DNA of 64,000 bases from Paenibacillus illinoisensis NBRC 15959 (GTDB lineage: Bacteria > Bacillota > Bacilli > Paenibacillales > Paenibacillaceae): the NCBI RefSeq assembly GCF_004000925.1, contig NZ_BIME01000003.1, positions 434,001-498,000 of the forward strand, read 5' to 3'. A model generated the notes under the pieces. It worked only from the letters and a program-made list of their open reading frames with translations. It was not told the origin of the DNA and made no database searches. Made by a program: the position numbers and the translations under genes. Below are positions 11,497 through 19,723 of this stretch, one piece after another (position 1 is the stretch's first letter; every line of letters begins with the position of its first letter).

Positions 11497-12831
11497 TTAT
11501 TCCTCCTTCAAATGGGATACGGTGGAGTCCAAACCCATGGCAAGCAGCATTGTTCTGAATTTGGCGGAGGTCTCTGCCAGTTCCGCTTCCGGTGTGGAGC
11601 CCGCTACGATGCCTGCCCCAGCGAATAATCGAAGTTCATTGCCCTCCACTTCCGCACAGCGGATGGTCACAGCCCATTCCCCGTCTCCCTCGCTGTCGCA
11701 CCAACCAACCATGCCGGTGAACAGTCCGCGATCAAACGGTTCCTGTAACCCAATGGCCTCTTTGGCCGTTAATACAGGCGTTCCGCAGATAGCCGGGGTC
11801 GGATGGAGAGCAAAGGCCACCTCCAGTGACGAAATATCTCTATCCAGCAATTCTCCATGAATCTCGGTAGACAGATGCCACATCGTGCTTGTCTGGATCA
11901 AGGAGGGCTCTGCCGGAACGATCAGTTGTTTGCAAAGAGGTCGGAGTGCAGCAGCAACAGCATCAATGACGACAGCATGCTCATGCCGATCTTTGGCTGA
12001 AGCCAGCAGTGCCTCTGCGCGGCGGCGATCCTCAGCAGGGTCATCACTACGAGCAGCGGAGCCAGCCAGCGGATTCACCCGTATGATGGTGCCTTTTCGA
12101 GTAACCAACAGCTCCGGACTTGCGCCAATAAACGTACGTGTGCCTTGGTGATTGACTTTATCATCGTCGCGATTTACCGTTGTTATAATACTTTCTGTTT
12201 TGGATACTTTCCTCATGGGAACCGCAAACGTATACCCGTGTGCATTATTCCTGAACAAATTACGCAGAAGCTGATGTGTATCCACAAGACCCTCTGAGAC
12301 CACACGCAGTGTGCGGGATAACACAACTTTATCGAGTTCTCCCTGCTCCATCTGCCTCAGCACATGATTGACACTTCGTTGATACATCTCGGCCCCAGGC
12401 ACTTCCTCAATCTCGCAGCCAGCCGCAGCCGGGCGCCTCTCGTATAATCCGTTTGCAGCATGGCTTGGAGGTTCTGCCCATTGCACCGTTTCCGGGATCA
12501 ACAGCTCGGCTGAGGACTGACTCGGATCAAAAGGTATCGCTCCCACCACAATTGGTTTCCGAAGGCCCGTTTGCTGCGCTTCCTGAATCATTTGGCGAAC
12601 CTGTTCGATAACAAAATGTACTCCTTCCACGTGGTAATCATGGGCATGATCCATGTTTCCTGAGGAATCAGATACCACCTGCTGCTGAACAGCGGAGACA
12701 GGAAACCTCATTCGCTCGCCTTGAGCGAGCAAGGTATGTTGCGGTGAAGACCAGAAAAAGGACGTCCCCTCCCGATATTGTTCCAGAAGGTGTAAGGCGG
12801 AGGTTGCTGCGATTGCACCCGCTTTTGACAT
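11497..12831 (-). CDS. dhbC: Isochorismate synthase
   Basis: Converts chorismate to isochorismate, the first committed step to dihydroxybenzoate. The 444 residues carry the chorismate-binding fold: [35 protein letters not shown] in parts, then [25 protein letters not shown] and [12 protein letters not shown]. The frame is open to 12888, but AAGGAG at 12841-12846 sits 9 nt from the ATG at 12831, two weaker in-frame ATGs lie at 12840 and 12837, and a longer start would overlap dhbA; 12831 is therefore chosen. It starts 23 nt after dhbA and ends 5 nt before dhbE, inside the operon. Confidence 0.96.
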   Translation of the reverse strand: MSKAGAIAATSALHLLEQYREGTSFFWSSPQHTLLAQGERMRFPVSAVQQQVVSDSSGNMDHAHDYHVEGVHFVIEQVRQMIQEAQQTGLRKPIVVGAIPFDPSQSSAELLIPETVQWAEPPSHAANGLYERRPAAAGCEIEEVPGAEMYQRSVNHVLRQMEQGELDKVVLSRTLRVVSEGLVDTHQLLRNLFRNNAHGYTFAVPMRKVSKTESIITTVNRDDDKVNHQGTRTFIGASPELLVTRKGTIIRVNPLAGSAARSDDPAEDRRRAEALLASAKDRHEHAVVIDAVAAALRPLCKQLIVPAEPSLIQTSTMWHLSTEIHGELLDRDISSLEVAFALHPTPAICGTPVLTAKEAIGLQEPFDRGLFTGMVGWCDSEGDGEWAVTIRCAEVEGNELRLFAGAGIVAGSTPEAELAETSAKFRTMLLAMGLDSTVSHLKEE

Positions 12832-12854
12832 ATTCATCATCTCCTTATCTTGAT

Positions 12855-13640
12855 TCAGACGCCGAGTGTGGCGCCTCCATCCACACACAAATCATGCATG
12901 GTAATATGCCTCGCCTGGTCTGAAGCCAAAAAGAGTACGGCATCCGCGATATCGGAAGGCAATGCCAGCCTGTTCAGAGGAATGCCGAGACGGTACGCCT
13001 GCTGCGATCCTGCAATGACGGCCTGCGCGCCATGATCATCCTGCCATAAGGCCCGCTGCATGGGGGTGTCCGTCGACCCTGGAGATACAATATTGCAGCG
13101 GATATGCTGCTCCGCATATTCAAGTGCAAGACATTTGGTAAACATGGTGGACGCCGCCTTGGAGGCTGCATAAGCCGACATGTGCATCCGGGGTACGCCC
13201 GAGGCGTTCGAGCCAACAGTAACCACCGTTCCCGATTGGCGCCTCGCCATATTTCGTACAACCGCACGTGACATATAAAATACACCGTGGGTATTAACAT
13301 CGAACGTTCTTGTCCATTCCTCGTCACTCAGGGATGCCACTGTACCTGTATGCAGCACACCAGCTGCATTGATCAAAATGCCAATCGGTCCAAGTGTTGC
13401 CTCGATTCGCTGTACGGTATCGTCTACCGATTGGCGATTCACAATATCAGCAGGATAAGCAGCTGCCTGATGGCCTTGATGATTTAGATCCACAGCCAGC
13501 TGATCGAGCTGCTCTTCCCGAATATCTACTGCCGCTACAACTGCCCCCTGTTCAGCCAGAGCTCTGGCAACCGCTTCGCCGATTCCCTGTGCTGCACCGG
13601 TGACCAGAGCCACCTTTCCATGAATTCCTGTATAGCTCAC
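12855..13640 (-). CDS. dhbA: 2,3-dihydro-2,3-dihydroxybenzoate dehydrogenase
   Basis: An NAD-dependent short-chain dehydrogenase that oxidises the DhbB product to 2,3-dihydroxybenzoate. It shows the Rossmann motif [12 protein letters not shown], the NAAGVL segment, the catalytic serine in [15 protein letters not shown] and the [10 protein letters not shown] loop, ending in [17 protein letters not shown]. The open frame extends to 13715, but GGGGAGG at 13649-13655 lies 8 nt before GTG at 13640; that start gives 261 residues, the same as Bacillus DhbA. It is the first biosynthetic gene after besA, separated by 136 nt in which no terminator was found. Confidence 0.96.
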   Translation of the reverse strand: MSYTGIHGKVALVTGAAQGIGEAVARALAEQGAVVAAVDIREEQLDQLAVDLNHQGHQAAAYPADIVNRQSVDDTVQRIEATLGPIGILINAAGVLHTGTVASLSDEEWTRTFDVNTHGVFYMSRAVVRNMARRQSGTVVTVGSNASGVPRMHMSAYAASKAASTMFTKCLALEYAEQHIRCNIVSPGSTDTPMQRALWQDDHGAQAVIAGSQQAYRLGIPLNRLALPSDIADAVLFLASDQARHITMHDLCVDGGATLGV

Positions 13641-13776
13641 GCTGTATACCTCCCCTGACTTACTGCCTGTTGAACGTTGATTCATTGTTGAACTCGATTG
13701 GATCATCCATGACATCTCAGCTAATCCGAAAGCGGCCTACCACACCTTAATCAAACAAACATCTATTCCTCCGCCC

Positions 13777-14637
13777 CTACGCTTCAGGACTGCAGGCCAA
13801 ACGTATCGTACGACTGATCAGAAACGGTAGCACCGAGACATGATTCTCTTCTTCGAACTCGGTATATTGGATATCAAGCCCCGGCTGTTTCAGTGCAGTT
13901 AGACGTTCCGTTAAAGCCGATGCCTTGTCATTGTTGCGGGCAGGATGGTTCTTCTCCCTTTCGCCCATGCCAACCCAGACCTTAACGTTGACCGGATACT
14001 GCTCCAGACCTGCGATGAACTCCTGTTCCTCGGCCAGCATCACCTTCTGGTTCCAATGAAGCGAAGGGCTTCCAGCAATGTAGTAACGGAAAGCGTCCGG
14101 CTTGGTAAAAAGGGTGTGCAGAACGAACAACCCGCCAAGTGAATGGCCAAAAATGGCCTGTCTGTTCCGATCGATGTTGAACTGCTGCTCCATGTCCGGC
14201 TTCAGTTCCTCTTCAATGAACTGCAGAAAAGCATCAGCTCCCCCCTGCTCAGGCAAAATTGTTCCATCCGACTTGTGGGTATATTCCGTCGTGGCCTGCG
14301 GAGTAAAATCGTAATATCGATGAGGCGAGAACGGGGCGGCAGTCGGGTACCCGATTCCAACAATGATGGCCGGGAGTGCCCCGGTCTTCTCGGGTCTGCG
14401 TCCCTGTATGCGAGCCGCTTCTACCATCGTGCCGAACACAGAGTTAGCGTCGAGCAGGTAAATCACAGGATATCCAGACGGCGGGGCGGCCTCTGCGGGC
14501 TGATATACCATGATCTGATAGGCATGATTGCCCGCTCGTGATTTCATCGTCCACTGTTCTGAACGGGGAATGGGAACAGCACTGCGTGTCATCTGCTCAA
14601 GGGTCCCTGAGGCTGATTGATTATGCTGAAACGTCAT
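13777..14637 (-). CDS. besA: Siderophore trilactone esterase (BesA type)
   Basis: A 286-residue alpha/beta hydrolase of the esterase D / BesA group. It has VIYLLDANSVFGTM, the nucleophile elbow FGHSLGGLFVLH and a late histidine in EEENHVSVLP. BesA hydrolyses ferric bacillibactin in the cytoplasm to release iron. A TTG at 14664 keeps the frame open, but GAGGAGG leads to ATG at 14637, which I prefer. It is first in the operon, directly behind a promoter and Fur box, so uptake-side iron release and siderophore synthesis are made together. The family is certain; the substrate follows from the neighbouring dhb genes. Confidence 0.92.
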   Translation of the reverse strand: MTFQHNQSASGTLEQMTRSAVPIPRSEQWTMKSRAGNHAYQIMVYQPAEAAPPSGYPVIYLLDANSVFGTMVEAARIQGRRPEKTGALPAIIVGIGYPTAAPFSPHRYYDFTPQATTEYTHKSDGTILPEQGGADAFLQFIEEELKPDMEQQFNIDRNRQAIFGHSLGGLFVLHTLFTKPDAFRYYIAGSPSLHWNQKVMLAEEQEFIAGLEQYPVNVKVWVGMGEREKNHPARNNDKASALTERLTALKQPGLDIQYTEFEEENHVSVLPFLISRTIRLACSPEA

Positions 14638-14703
14638 TACGGATGGATCCTCCTCGTTGTTCAACTCACATTGCTATGTGTATATAGATCATATTGTTTT
14701 ATA

Positions 14704-14718
14704 TGAGATTGATTCTCA
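14704..14718 (-). promoter_or_regulatory. Fur box of the besA-dhb operon
   Basis: The 15-mer TGAGATTGATTCTCA fits the 7-1-7 Fur pattern with one mismatch between its arms. It lies just downstream of the -10 element, over the expected transcription start, where Fur-Fe would block transcription in iron-replete cells. Confidence 0.8.
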
Positions 14719-14724
14719 TTACCA

Positions 14725-14752
14725 ATTATAAAAGAGTGATTTCGGCTGTCCC
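14725..14752 (-). promoter_or_regulatory. Sigma-A promoter of the besA-dhb operon
   Basis: On the - strand GGGACA (14747-14752) and a perfect TATAAT (14725-14730) are 16 bp apart. The Fur box follows after six bases, and besA begins about 80 nt further on. Confidence 0.7.
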
Positions 14753-14822
14753 ATGGACGATATCCAGAATTCATTTTGATTATCTCCATATTTACATATT
14801 TTTCTTGATCCACTTTGCCTTG

Positions 14823-14906
14823 GCAAAAAAACAACAGCTCCTCCCCGTGACACCTCAAACACAGAAATAATATCCGGTTCGAGGCACTCCGAGAAGGAGC
14901 TGATTC
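14823..14906 (-). terminator. Probable terminator after the binding-protein gene
   Basis: On the - strand CAGCTCCTTCTC and GGGGAGGAGCTG can pair over 12 bp with G-U pairs and a loop of about 50 nt, followed by a T-rich run. It starts just after the stop codon of the substrate-binding protein gene. The long loop lowers confidence. Confidence 0.5.
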
Positions 14907-14913
14907 ATCGCTA

Positions 14914-15966
14914 TTATTGGGTCAATGCCTTCAATGTATCGTCAATGACATGACCATAGGCAATCAATCCACCGCCCAGCCATGGTGCTGGTTCAACTGC
15001 GTATACATTTCCTGCTTTAACGGCTGGCATGCTCTGCCACACTTTGGTATCTGTCATCTCCTTCATACTTCCTGGTCCCTGTTCCACGGTGAAGATATAA
15101 TCTGCGTCAATCTCGGGCAGCACTTCGGTGGATACAATCGCACTGTTCTCCGTCTCGACGAGCGCAGGCTTCCCGAGTCCCAACTGTTCGTATACAACAT
15201 AGCCGCTGAAGTAGTTTCCGCCCATCATGCTGATTCCGCGGGGAGCAAAGCGGATAATGGCCGCTTTCTTGCCTTCCGCTACCTTGGCGATCTCTGCCTT
15301 CGCAGCGTCTACCTTGGCGTGGTATGTCTTGATGGCCTGTTCTGCCTCAACCGTTTTGCCAAGCAGATCGCCAATGATCTCCAGTGACTTCTCTACATCC
15401 CCCGATGCATTGTTAAATACATAGGTTGGTGCAATCTTCGAGTAACTCTCATATACACCATTCTCGGCATAATTCGCCGTGTGCAGGATAATAAAATCGG
15501 GATTGTATGCCATCAGCGCTTCAGGCGAAGGCAGCCCACTGGAGAAATCGAGTGTAGGTACGTCACTTAGCTGATCCTGTAAGTAAACATGCCCTTGGGT
15601 GCCGCTGGCCCATTGAGCAACGGGCTTGACGCCGAGTGTAAGCAGAGAATCCTCGAGATAAGGTGCAAATACACGCTCCACTTTGGCAGGAACCACCACA
15701 TCATGTCCCATTTCGTCTTTTACAGTCCGTTCGCCAGCCGCTGTTTCTGCAGTCTCTTCTTCTTGTACGGCCGTTTCTGATGAGGCTGTTGTGGAGGCCT
15801 CGGCTGTCTTCTGCTCCTGCTGCGCTGCTCCTTCATGTTCTGATGTGGAGCCACAGGCTGCCAGTAATCCCACCATTAATACGAGCACAATCAAGGCTGA
15901 CAGCCGATGATTAATCCATCTACTTGGAGCGAAACGCTGCCCGTTCTCTTTTTCCTGCTGATGCAT
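14914..15966 (-). CDS. Iron-siderophore ABC transporter substrate-binding lipoprotein
   Basis: A 350-residue lipoprotein of the FecB/FeuA class (periplasmic-binding fold III). A basic N-terminus, a hydrophobic stretch and the lipobox LLAAC near residue 38 predict a lipid anchor on the outer face of the membrane, followed by an acidic Ala/Glu/Thr linker. The binding domain runs from TVKDEMGHDVVVPAKVERV to the end. AAGGGGG precedes the ATG at 15966, and a Fur box lies just upstream. Its likely ligand is the ferric catecholate made by the neighbouring genes. No permease or ATPase gene accompanies it in the window, so those partners must be elsewhere. Confidence 0.92.
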   Translation of the reverse strand: MHQQEKENGQRFAPSRWINHRLSALIVLVLMVGLLAACGSTSEHEGAAQQEQKTAEASTTASSETAVQEEETAETAAGERTVKDEMGHDVVVPAKVERVFAPYLEDSLLTLGVKPVAQWASGTQGHVYLQDQLSDVPTLDFSSGLPSPEALMAYNPDFIILHTANYAENGVYESYSKIAPTYVFNNASGDVEKSLEIIGDLLGKTVEAEQAIKTYHAKVDAAKAEIAKVAEGKKAAIIRFAPRGISMMGGNYFSGYVVYEQLGLGKPALVETENSAIVSTEVLPEIDADYIFTVEQGPGSMKEMTDTKVWQSMPAVKAGNVYAVEPAPWLGGGLIAYGHVIDDTLKALTQ

Positions 15967-15979
15967 GATAGTTCCCCCT

Positions 15980-15994
15980 TGATAAACATTCTCA
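15980..15994 (-). promoter_or_regulatory. Fur box upstream of the binding-protein gene
   Basis: The + strand reads TGATAAACATTCTCA, close to the 7-1-7 Fur consensus. It ends 13 nt upstream of the ATG at 15966 and touches the ribosome-site region. Confidence 0.75.
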
Positions 15995-16015
15995 TTTAGA
16001 TAGATGGATTATATG

Positions 16016-17230
16016 TCATGTCGCTCGTGAATCACCATGGACGTTATCCAGATATATATTTGGACAATATCCCGTGAAAATGAGCAATGCCTCATCCAGC
16101 ATGCGCATAACGCCTACTGCAGAATAATCGAACCAGGGATCGCCGGTGATCAGGTGTGTCTGATACTGACGCACAGCGTTCAGCTGTCTCCATACTGGCG
16201 AGTGCTGCAGACTGAGCCAGTATGCCCGAGATACGGCCTCGGGACATACCATGATCAGGATCCGGTCCGGATTCATTACATTTAATTGTTCCAGCGTCAG
16301 CGGTGTATTGGTACTAACATCGGGGAAGGTCTCCAGCTGCAATGCGCCATAGAGCACCTCCTCGATCCCCGGATTACTATAGAGATAGAGGCGCTGACCA
16401 TATACCCTGATCACAGCCACCTTCTCGCATCCCACTTCCTTCTGCATCGATTCCCGCGCTTTCTCTACCCGCTTGTTATATAGTCCGATCCACTGTTCTG
16501 CCTGTTCCTCCCGTTCCAGGAACGCAGCAATCATGCGCAGCTGTGCACGCCAATCGGTCTGATGCTGGGGTACAAAACAGCAAGGCGCAATCTCGGCAAG
16601 TCCAGCTTGATCCTCTTCACTGAGTTGATCGGTACCAATGATGGCGTCCGGCCTTATGTGCACAAGCCGCTCCACGTTCGCTTCGAATCTCCAGCTTGTA
16701 TAAGGATCTGTTAGTTTAAGATGGGACTGGATTTCCGTGCGATGCGCGTTATAATAATACGCTGTCCATTTCGGATCGATGGGCGCAGCAATGGGCATGA
16801 CATTGAGGGCCAGCAGATGTCCGATGACGCTGGAGGAGCCGGTGGCAATGCGTTTTCTGGCGTTCTTGGCATAATCGGAAGGAGAAACGCCGACTTCCTT
16901 TTTGAATTTGCGGCTGAAATAATATTCATCGCTGTATCCAACTTTGAGTGCAATATCACGCAGTTTATACCCGGATTCCTTCAGATAACGCTTGGCCCGG
17001 TTAATACGGAGATCTGTCAGATACTCCATCGCGCTGAGACCGTAGGTTTTTTTGAATAGATCAACAAAATACTTCGGACTGATATTTGCTCTCTGAGCAA
17101 GATCAGCAATAGACAATGCTTCATTGTAATGCTCGTCCATATAGGTTTTTACTTCAGCAAGGTCCGTCTTGGGGCTGCGACTCATAACGGGGGCTCGCAC
17201 AGCACGGTGCAATTCATTCTCCAGTAACAT
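16016..17230 (-). CDS. Btr-like AraC regulator with siderophore-binding domain
   Basis: A 404-residue cytoplasmic regulator. Residues about 25-125 hold an AraC-type double helix-turn-helix (LSIADLAQRANISPKYF, then LRDIALKVGYSDEYYFSRKF). Residues about 135-400 resemble an iron-siderophore binding protein (HIRPDAIIGTDQLSEED, NPDRILIM). This layout matches Bacillus Btr, which senses ferric bacillibactin and activates uptake genes. GAGGAG precedes ATG at 17230; the open frame reaches 17311 but has no ribosome site there. A perfect Fur box lies upstream. It most likely activates the adjacent binding-protein gene or unlinked uptake genes when the siderophore comes back loaded with iron. Confidence 0.9.
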   Translation of the reverse strand: MLLENELHRAVRAPVMSRSPKTDLAEVKTYMDEHYNEALSIADLAQRANISPKYFVDLFKKTYGLSAMEYLTDLRINRAKRYLKESGYKLRDIALKVGYSDEYYFSRKFKKEVGVSPSDYAKNARKRIATGSSSVIGHLLALNVMPIAAPIDPKWTAYYYNAHRTEIQSHLKLTDPYTSWRFEANVERLVHIRPDAIIGTDQLSEEDQAGLAEIAPCCFVPQHQTDWRAQLRMIAAFLEREEQAEQWIGLYNKRVEKARESMQKEVGCEKVAVIRVYGQRLYLYSNPGIEEVLYGALQLETFPDVSTNTPLTLEQLNVMNPDRILIMVCPEAVSRAYWLSLQHSPVWRQLNAVRQYQTHLITGDPWFDYSAVGVMRMLDEALLIFTGYCPNIYLDNVHGDSRAT

Positions 17231-17321
17231 GAGGCCACTCCTCTCGATCTGTTTGATTATCTTAATATGAAGCGTACAGCGTACGTTGAGGTCAGTTGAC
17301 TGATTCATCATTTATCGACAA

Positions 17322-17336
17322 TGATAATCATTATCA
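17322..17336 (-). promoter_or_regulatory. Perfect Fur box upstream of the Btr-like regulator
   Basis: TGATAATCATTATCA is an exact 7-1-7 Fur palindrome. A TTGACT -35-like hexamer lies behind it at 17364-17369 on the - strand; no good -10 was found. Confidence 0.9.
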
Positions 17337-17430
17337 ATTAAGGTATCATACTCTTTTCCTCTCAGTCAATCCATATATGGAAATATGTGCACCCGTTTTA
17401 GTTCGAATGATCATCGTCATCCATATACAC

Positions 17431-17470
17431 AAAAAAGAGCTAACGTCGTGAAGATGCATGCGTTAGCTCT
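17431..17470 (-). terminator. Terminator after the Bax inhibitor-1 gene
   Basis: A 9-bp stem (17437-17445 with 17461-17469) is followed on the - strand by six T. It lies 40 nt past the stop of the gene at 17509. Confidence 0.85.
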
Positions 17471-17508
17471 TGGATTTAATTCGTTATCTCAATTGTATTT
17501 ATTCGTTC

Positions 17509-18258
17509 CTAGTCCCGGCTCCGCAGCTTGCTGAGCAGACGTAAAATCTCGATATACAGCCATACCAGGGTAACCATAAGCCCAAATGCGCCGTACCACT
17601 CCATATATTTTGGAGCACCTTGTTCAGCACCACTCTCAATAAAGTCAAAATCAAGCACCAGATTCAGTGCCGCCACGATAACGATCACGACAGAAATCCC
17701 AATTCCGATCAGACTGTTGTCATGCAGATAGGGAACGGTAATTCCGAACAATCCCAGCACGAAACTGAGCAGATACATGATCATAATGCCGCCTGTTGCC
17801 GCTACCACTCCCAGCTTGAAGTTCTCCGTAGCTTTGATCAGTCTCGTTTTGTAAGCGACCAGCAGGGCAATGAACACTGCCATAGTCAGCAAAGCAGCCT
17901 GCAAAGTGATTCCATTGTACAATGACTCGTAGGTTGCGGAGAGTGCGCCAAGGAACATGCCTTCCGCGATGGCATAGATGGGAACCAGGTATGGTGCTGC
18001 CACAGGTTTGAACGAGATAATCAATGCCAGAATAAATCCGACGATGGCACCTCCGATGGCGAGAGGAAGCACTTCCTGACCGTTAAAAAACATCATCCAT
18101 GTCGCAAATGCACTGCCGAGCAGGATGACCAGCGTAATGAATGACTTGTTCACTGTGCCGTTAATCGTCATGTAACGCTGGTACCGGTCATCTCCATATC
18201 CACCGGCATTTTCAAATGTACTGTCCTTGAGTGTGGGGTTACCACTGCGTCCGATCAA
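17509..18258 (-). CDS. Bax inhibitor-1/YccA family membrane protein
   Basis: About 249 residues: a short polar N-terminus (IGRSGNPTLKDSTFENAGGYGDD) and seven predicted membrane segments (for example FITLVILLGSAFATWMMFF, LPLAIGGAIVGFILALIIS, LIGIGISVVIVIVAALNLV), with LDFDFIESGAEQGAPKYMEWYG near the end as in this family. Members act in membrane or calcium homeostasis; no exact role can be assigned here. TTG at 18258 is preceded by AGAGGTG at six bases and is preferred to TTG at 18288, which has no ribosome site. A terminator follows. It stands alone, between the iron locus and the GIY-YIG gene. Confidence 0.87.
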   Translation of the reverse strand: MIGRSGNPTLKDSTFENAGGYGDDRYQRYMTINGTVNKSFITLVILLGSAFATWMMFFNGQEVLPLAIGGAIVGFILALIISFKPVAAPYLVPIYAIAEGMFLGALSATYESLYNGITLQAALLTMAVFIALLVAYKTRLIKATENFKLGVVAATGGIMIMYLLSFVLGLFGITVPYLHDNSLIGIGISVVIVIVAALNLVLDFDFIESGAEQGAPKYMEWYGAFGLMVTLVWLYIEILRLLSKLRSRD

Positions 18259-18520
18259 AACAATCACCTCTTCTATGTATTGGGTCAATCTTTGAAACCA
18301 CTCTTTACGTTCTTTGCGTTCCTCATGTTCTACTACATTTCCAGTGAACTGCTATTCATATCTTTCGATGTTCAAGTACAGACTTGGATGCAATCGGTCG
18401 ATCACATCCTTATCCATCGTTATAACCCTGTAGGACATATGTCCCGGGCTGTAAAATCTCTTTTTAGCTTGATACAGACATTTAAATGCTAGTTGTTGCT
18501 GCAGTTACTAGGCAGAAGAC

Positions 18521-18877
18521 TTAGTTATAGAACACTTTGTCTACATTGTATTTCGCACGCATCGTATTAATGATATAGGTCTCATAAATTTCACGGTCTA
18601 CGGCATCTTCCACCAGACAAACCTCAATGGTCGCCACTTCTTCCCGGTGGTTCTTCATTGGAGAAACGGTATCCTCAAAATGCTTCTTGATCCGAGGTCT
18701 CAATTTTCTTGCTTTCCCGACAAATAACAGCTCCCCATCGGCATTGTAAAACATGAAGATTCCACCCTTTTCACGTGTGATCAGGTGAAAATCGGTGAAA
18801 CCATAGATGTGGCTAAGCTGCGGGTTTGCCTGCTTGGTGATGGTTACATCCGGTGTTGGTACGGTAATCTGAATCAT
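18521..18877 (-). CDS. GIY-YIG nuclease-superfamily protein
   Basis: A 118-residue protein with one GIY-YIG-like domain: GGIFMFYNADGELLFVGKA corresponds to the GIY and YIG strands, followed by the KLRPRIKKHF helix and a late ETYIINTMRAKYN with the usual glutamate. Small stand-alone members occur in many Firmicutes and their role is unknown, possibly in DNA repair. GAGGAAGTG precedes the ATG at 18877; a longer frame from 18919 lacks a ribosome site. It is monocistronic as far as can be seen, with the next - strand gene starting about 260 nt downstream. Confidence 0.82.
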   Translation of the reverse strand: MIQITVPTPDVTITKQANPQLSHIYGFTDFHLITREKGGIFMFYNADGELLFVGKARKLRPRIKKHFEDTVSPMKNHREEVATIEVCLVEDAVDREIYETYIINTMRAKYNVDKVFYN

Positions 18878-19005
18878 TGGGCTCACTTCCTCATTATCTA
18901 TAGGCTTACATCCTATCATACATTATTACAGGAAACCATTTCATTCTATAAGATGCACAATTCACGCTATTTTCAACTATTACGACAATAATTTCAAAAA
19001 AAAGG

Positions 19006-19490
19006 TTAACTTCCCTGATTCAAAGTGGTACTATAGGGGTATGAGGAAGAAATTGGGCACTAAGACATATGTCTTTATATCTACTTCAGTCTATTGTACC
19101 CTATGAATCATGATCTTTTTCATACTGTATTCTGTAATGTGCGCACCACAACAAGAGGACAGTTAGCACGTATTGCAAGTCTGTAGCTTTTAGGATTCAT
19201 CATCAATACGACCCTTGCAGCAAGCAAATGTAGGAAGAGATTCATTGTAGATTGTAACGTAGAAAAAGAAGTAGATGTAGAAGTAAGAAGTGGATTTGAA
19301 TTAGAAAGCCTGCAATTCAGTCAGCAAGGACCAACGAGATCCACGTAGAAGAACCGATAGCTATCGATCCTAGCAAAGAGAAGAATGGTCATGCCATGCA
19401 ATCTTAGTAAGTCATAACTTCATAACAGCAGATCTATATAGAATTGGATCAAGCTACACCCACAGCCCGGCACGAAGCCAGGGCTTTTTT
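19006..19490 (+). ncRNA. Candidate untranslated transcript of about 450 nt
   Basis: TTAACT (19006-19011) and TACTAT (19029-19034) are spaced by 17 bp, and the first downstream intrinsic terminator on this strand ends at 19490. Between them no ORF with a ribosome site is seen except a possible 21-codon ATG frame at 19041 without a Shine-Dalgarno sequence. The sequence does not match RNase P, 6S, tmRNA or SRP RNA as I know them. The call rests only on promoter-terminator geometry. Confidence 0.3.
19464..19490 (+). terminator. Intrinsic terminator
   Basis: AGCCC-GGC pairs with GCC-GGGCT across one bulged A and a five-base loop, followed by six T. No + strand gene precedes it within 1 kb. Confidence 0.7.
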
Positions 19491-19639
19491 ACGTTGTCCC
19501 ACTGATATCCCAACCCCTCGTAATCAACCGATCATCGTTATTTTTCATAAGCAATTCCCCCCTGCCTTAAACCATTTGTAACTGCCCCCGTATACTCCTA
19601 TCTACCTTCATTGAATCTTGAGTTCGCAGTATATTTAAA

Positions 19640-19671
19640 AGAAAAAAAGAGACGCCGACCAAGCGGCATCC
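19640..19671 (-). terminator. Terminator after the MFS transporter gene
   Basis: On the - strand a GATGCCG/CGGCGTC stem with one G-U pair is followed by a run of seven T. It lies about 50 nt past the stop of the gene at 19724. Confidence 0.75.
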
Positions 19672-19723
19672 CTTAAATTACTTCAGAAAGGTCCATCTAC
19701 GCGCGGTGATCGCGTCAGCTTCC

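Larger units (their letters stand above)
18920..19723. other. 800-bp stretch without a recognisable gene
   Basis: No plausible CDS was found on either strand. The stretch holds a + strand promoter-like pair (19006-19034), AT-rich non-repetitive sequence with several GTAGA-type words, a + strand terminator at 19464-19490 and the - strand terminator of the MFS gene at 19640-19671. The paired promoter and terminator suggest an untranslated transcript, listed separately. Confidence 0.6.

Noticed and set aside
18433..19075. Palindromes GGACATATGTCC and AAGACATATGTCTT, similar in core to the CdaR site candidates
   Set aside because: Their flanks differ from the GT..AC pattern, and no sugar-acid gene is near; CATATG alone is frequent.
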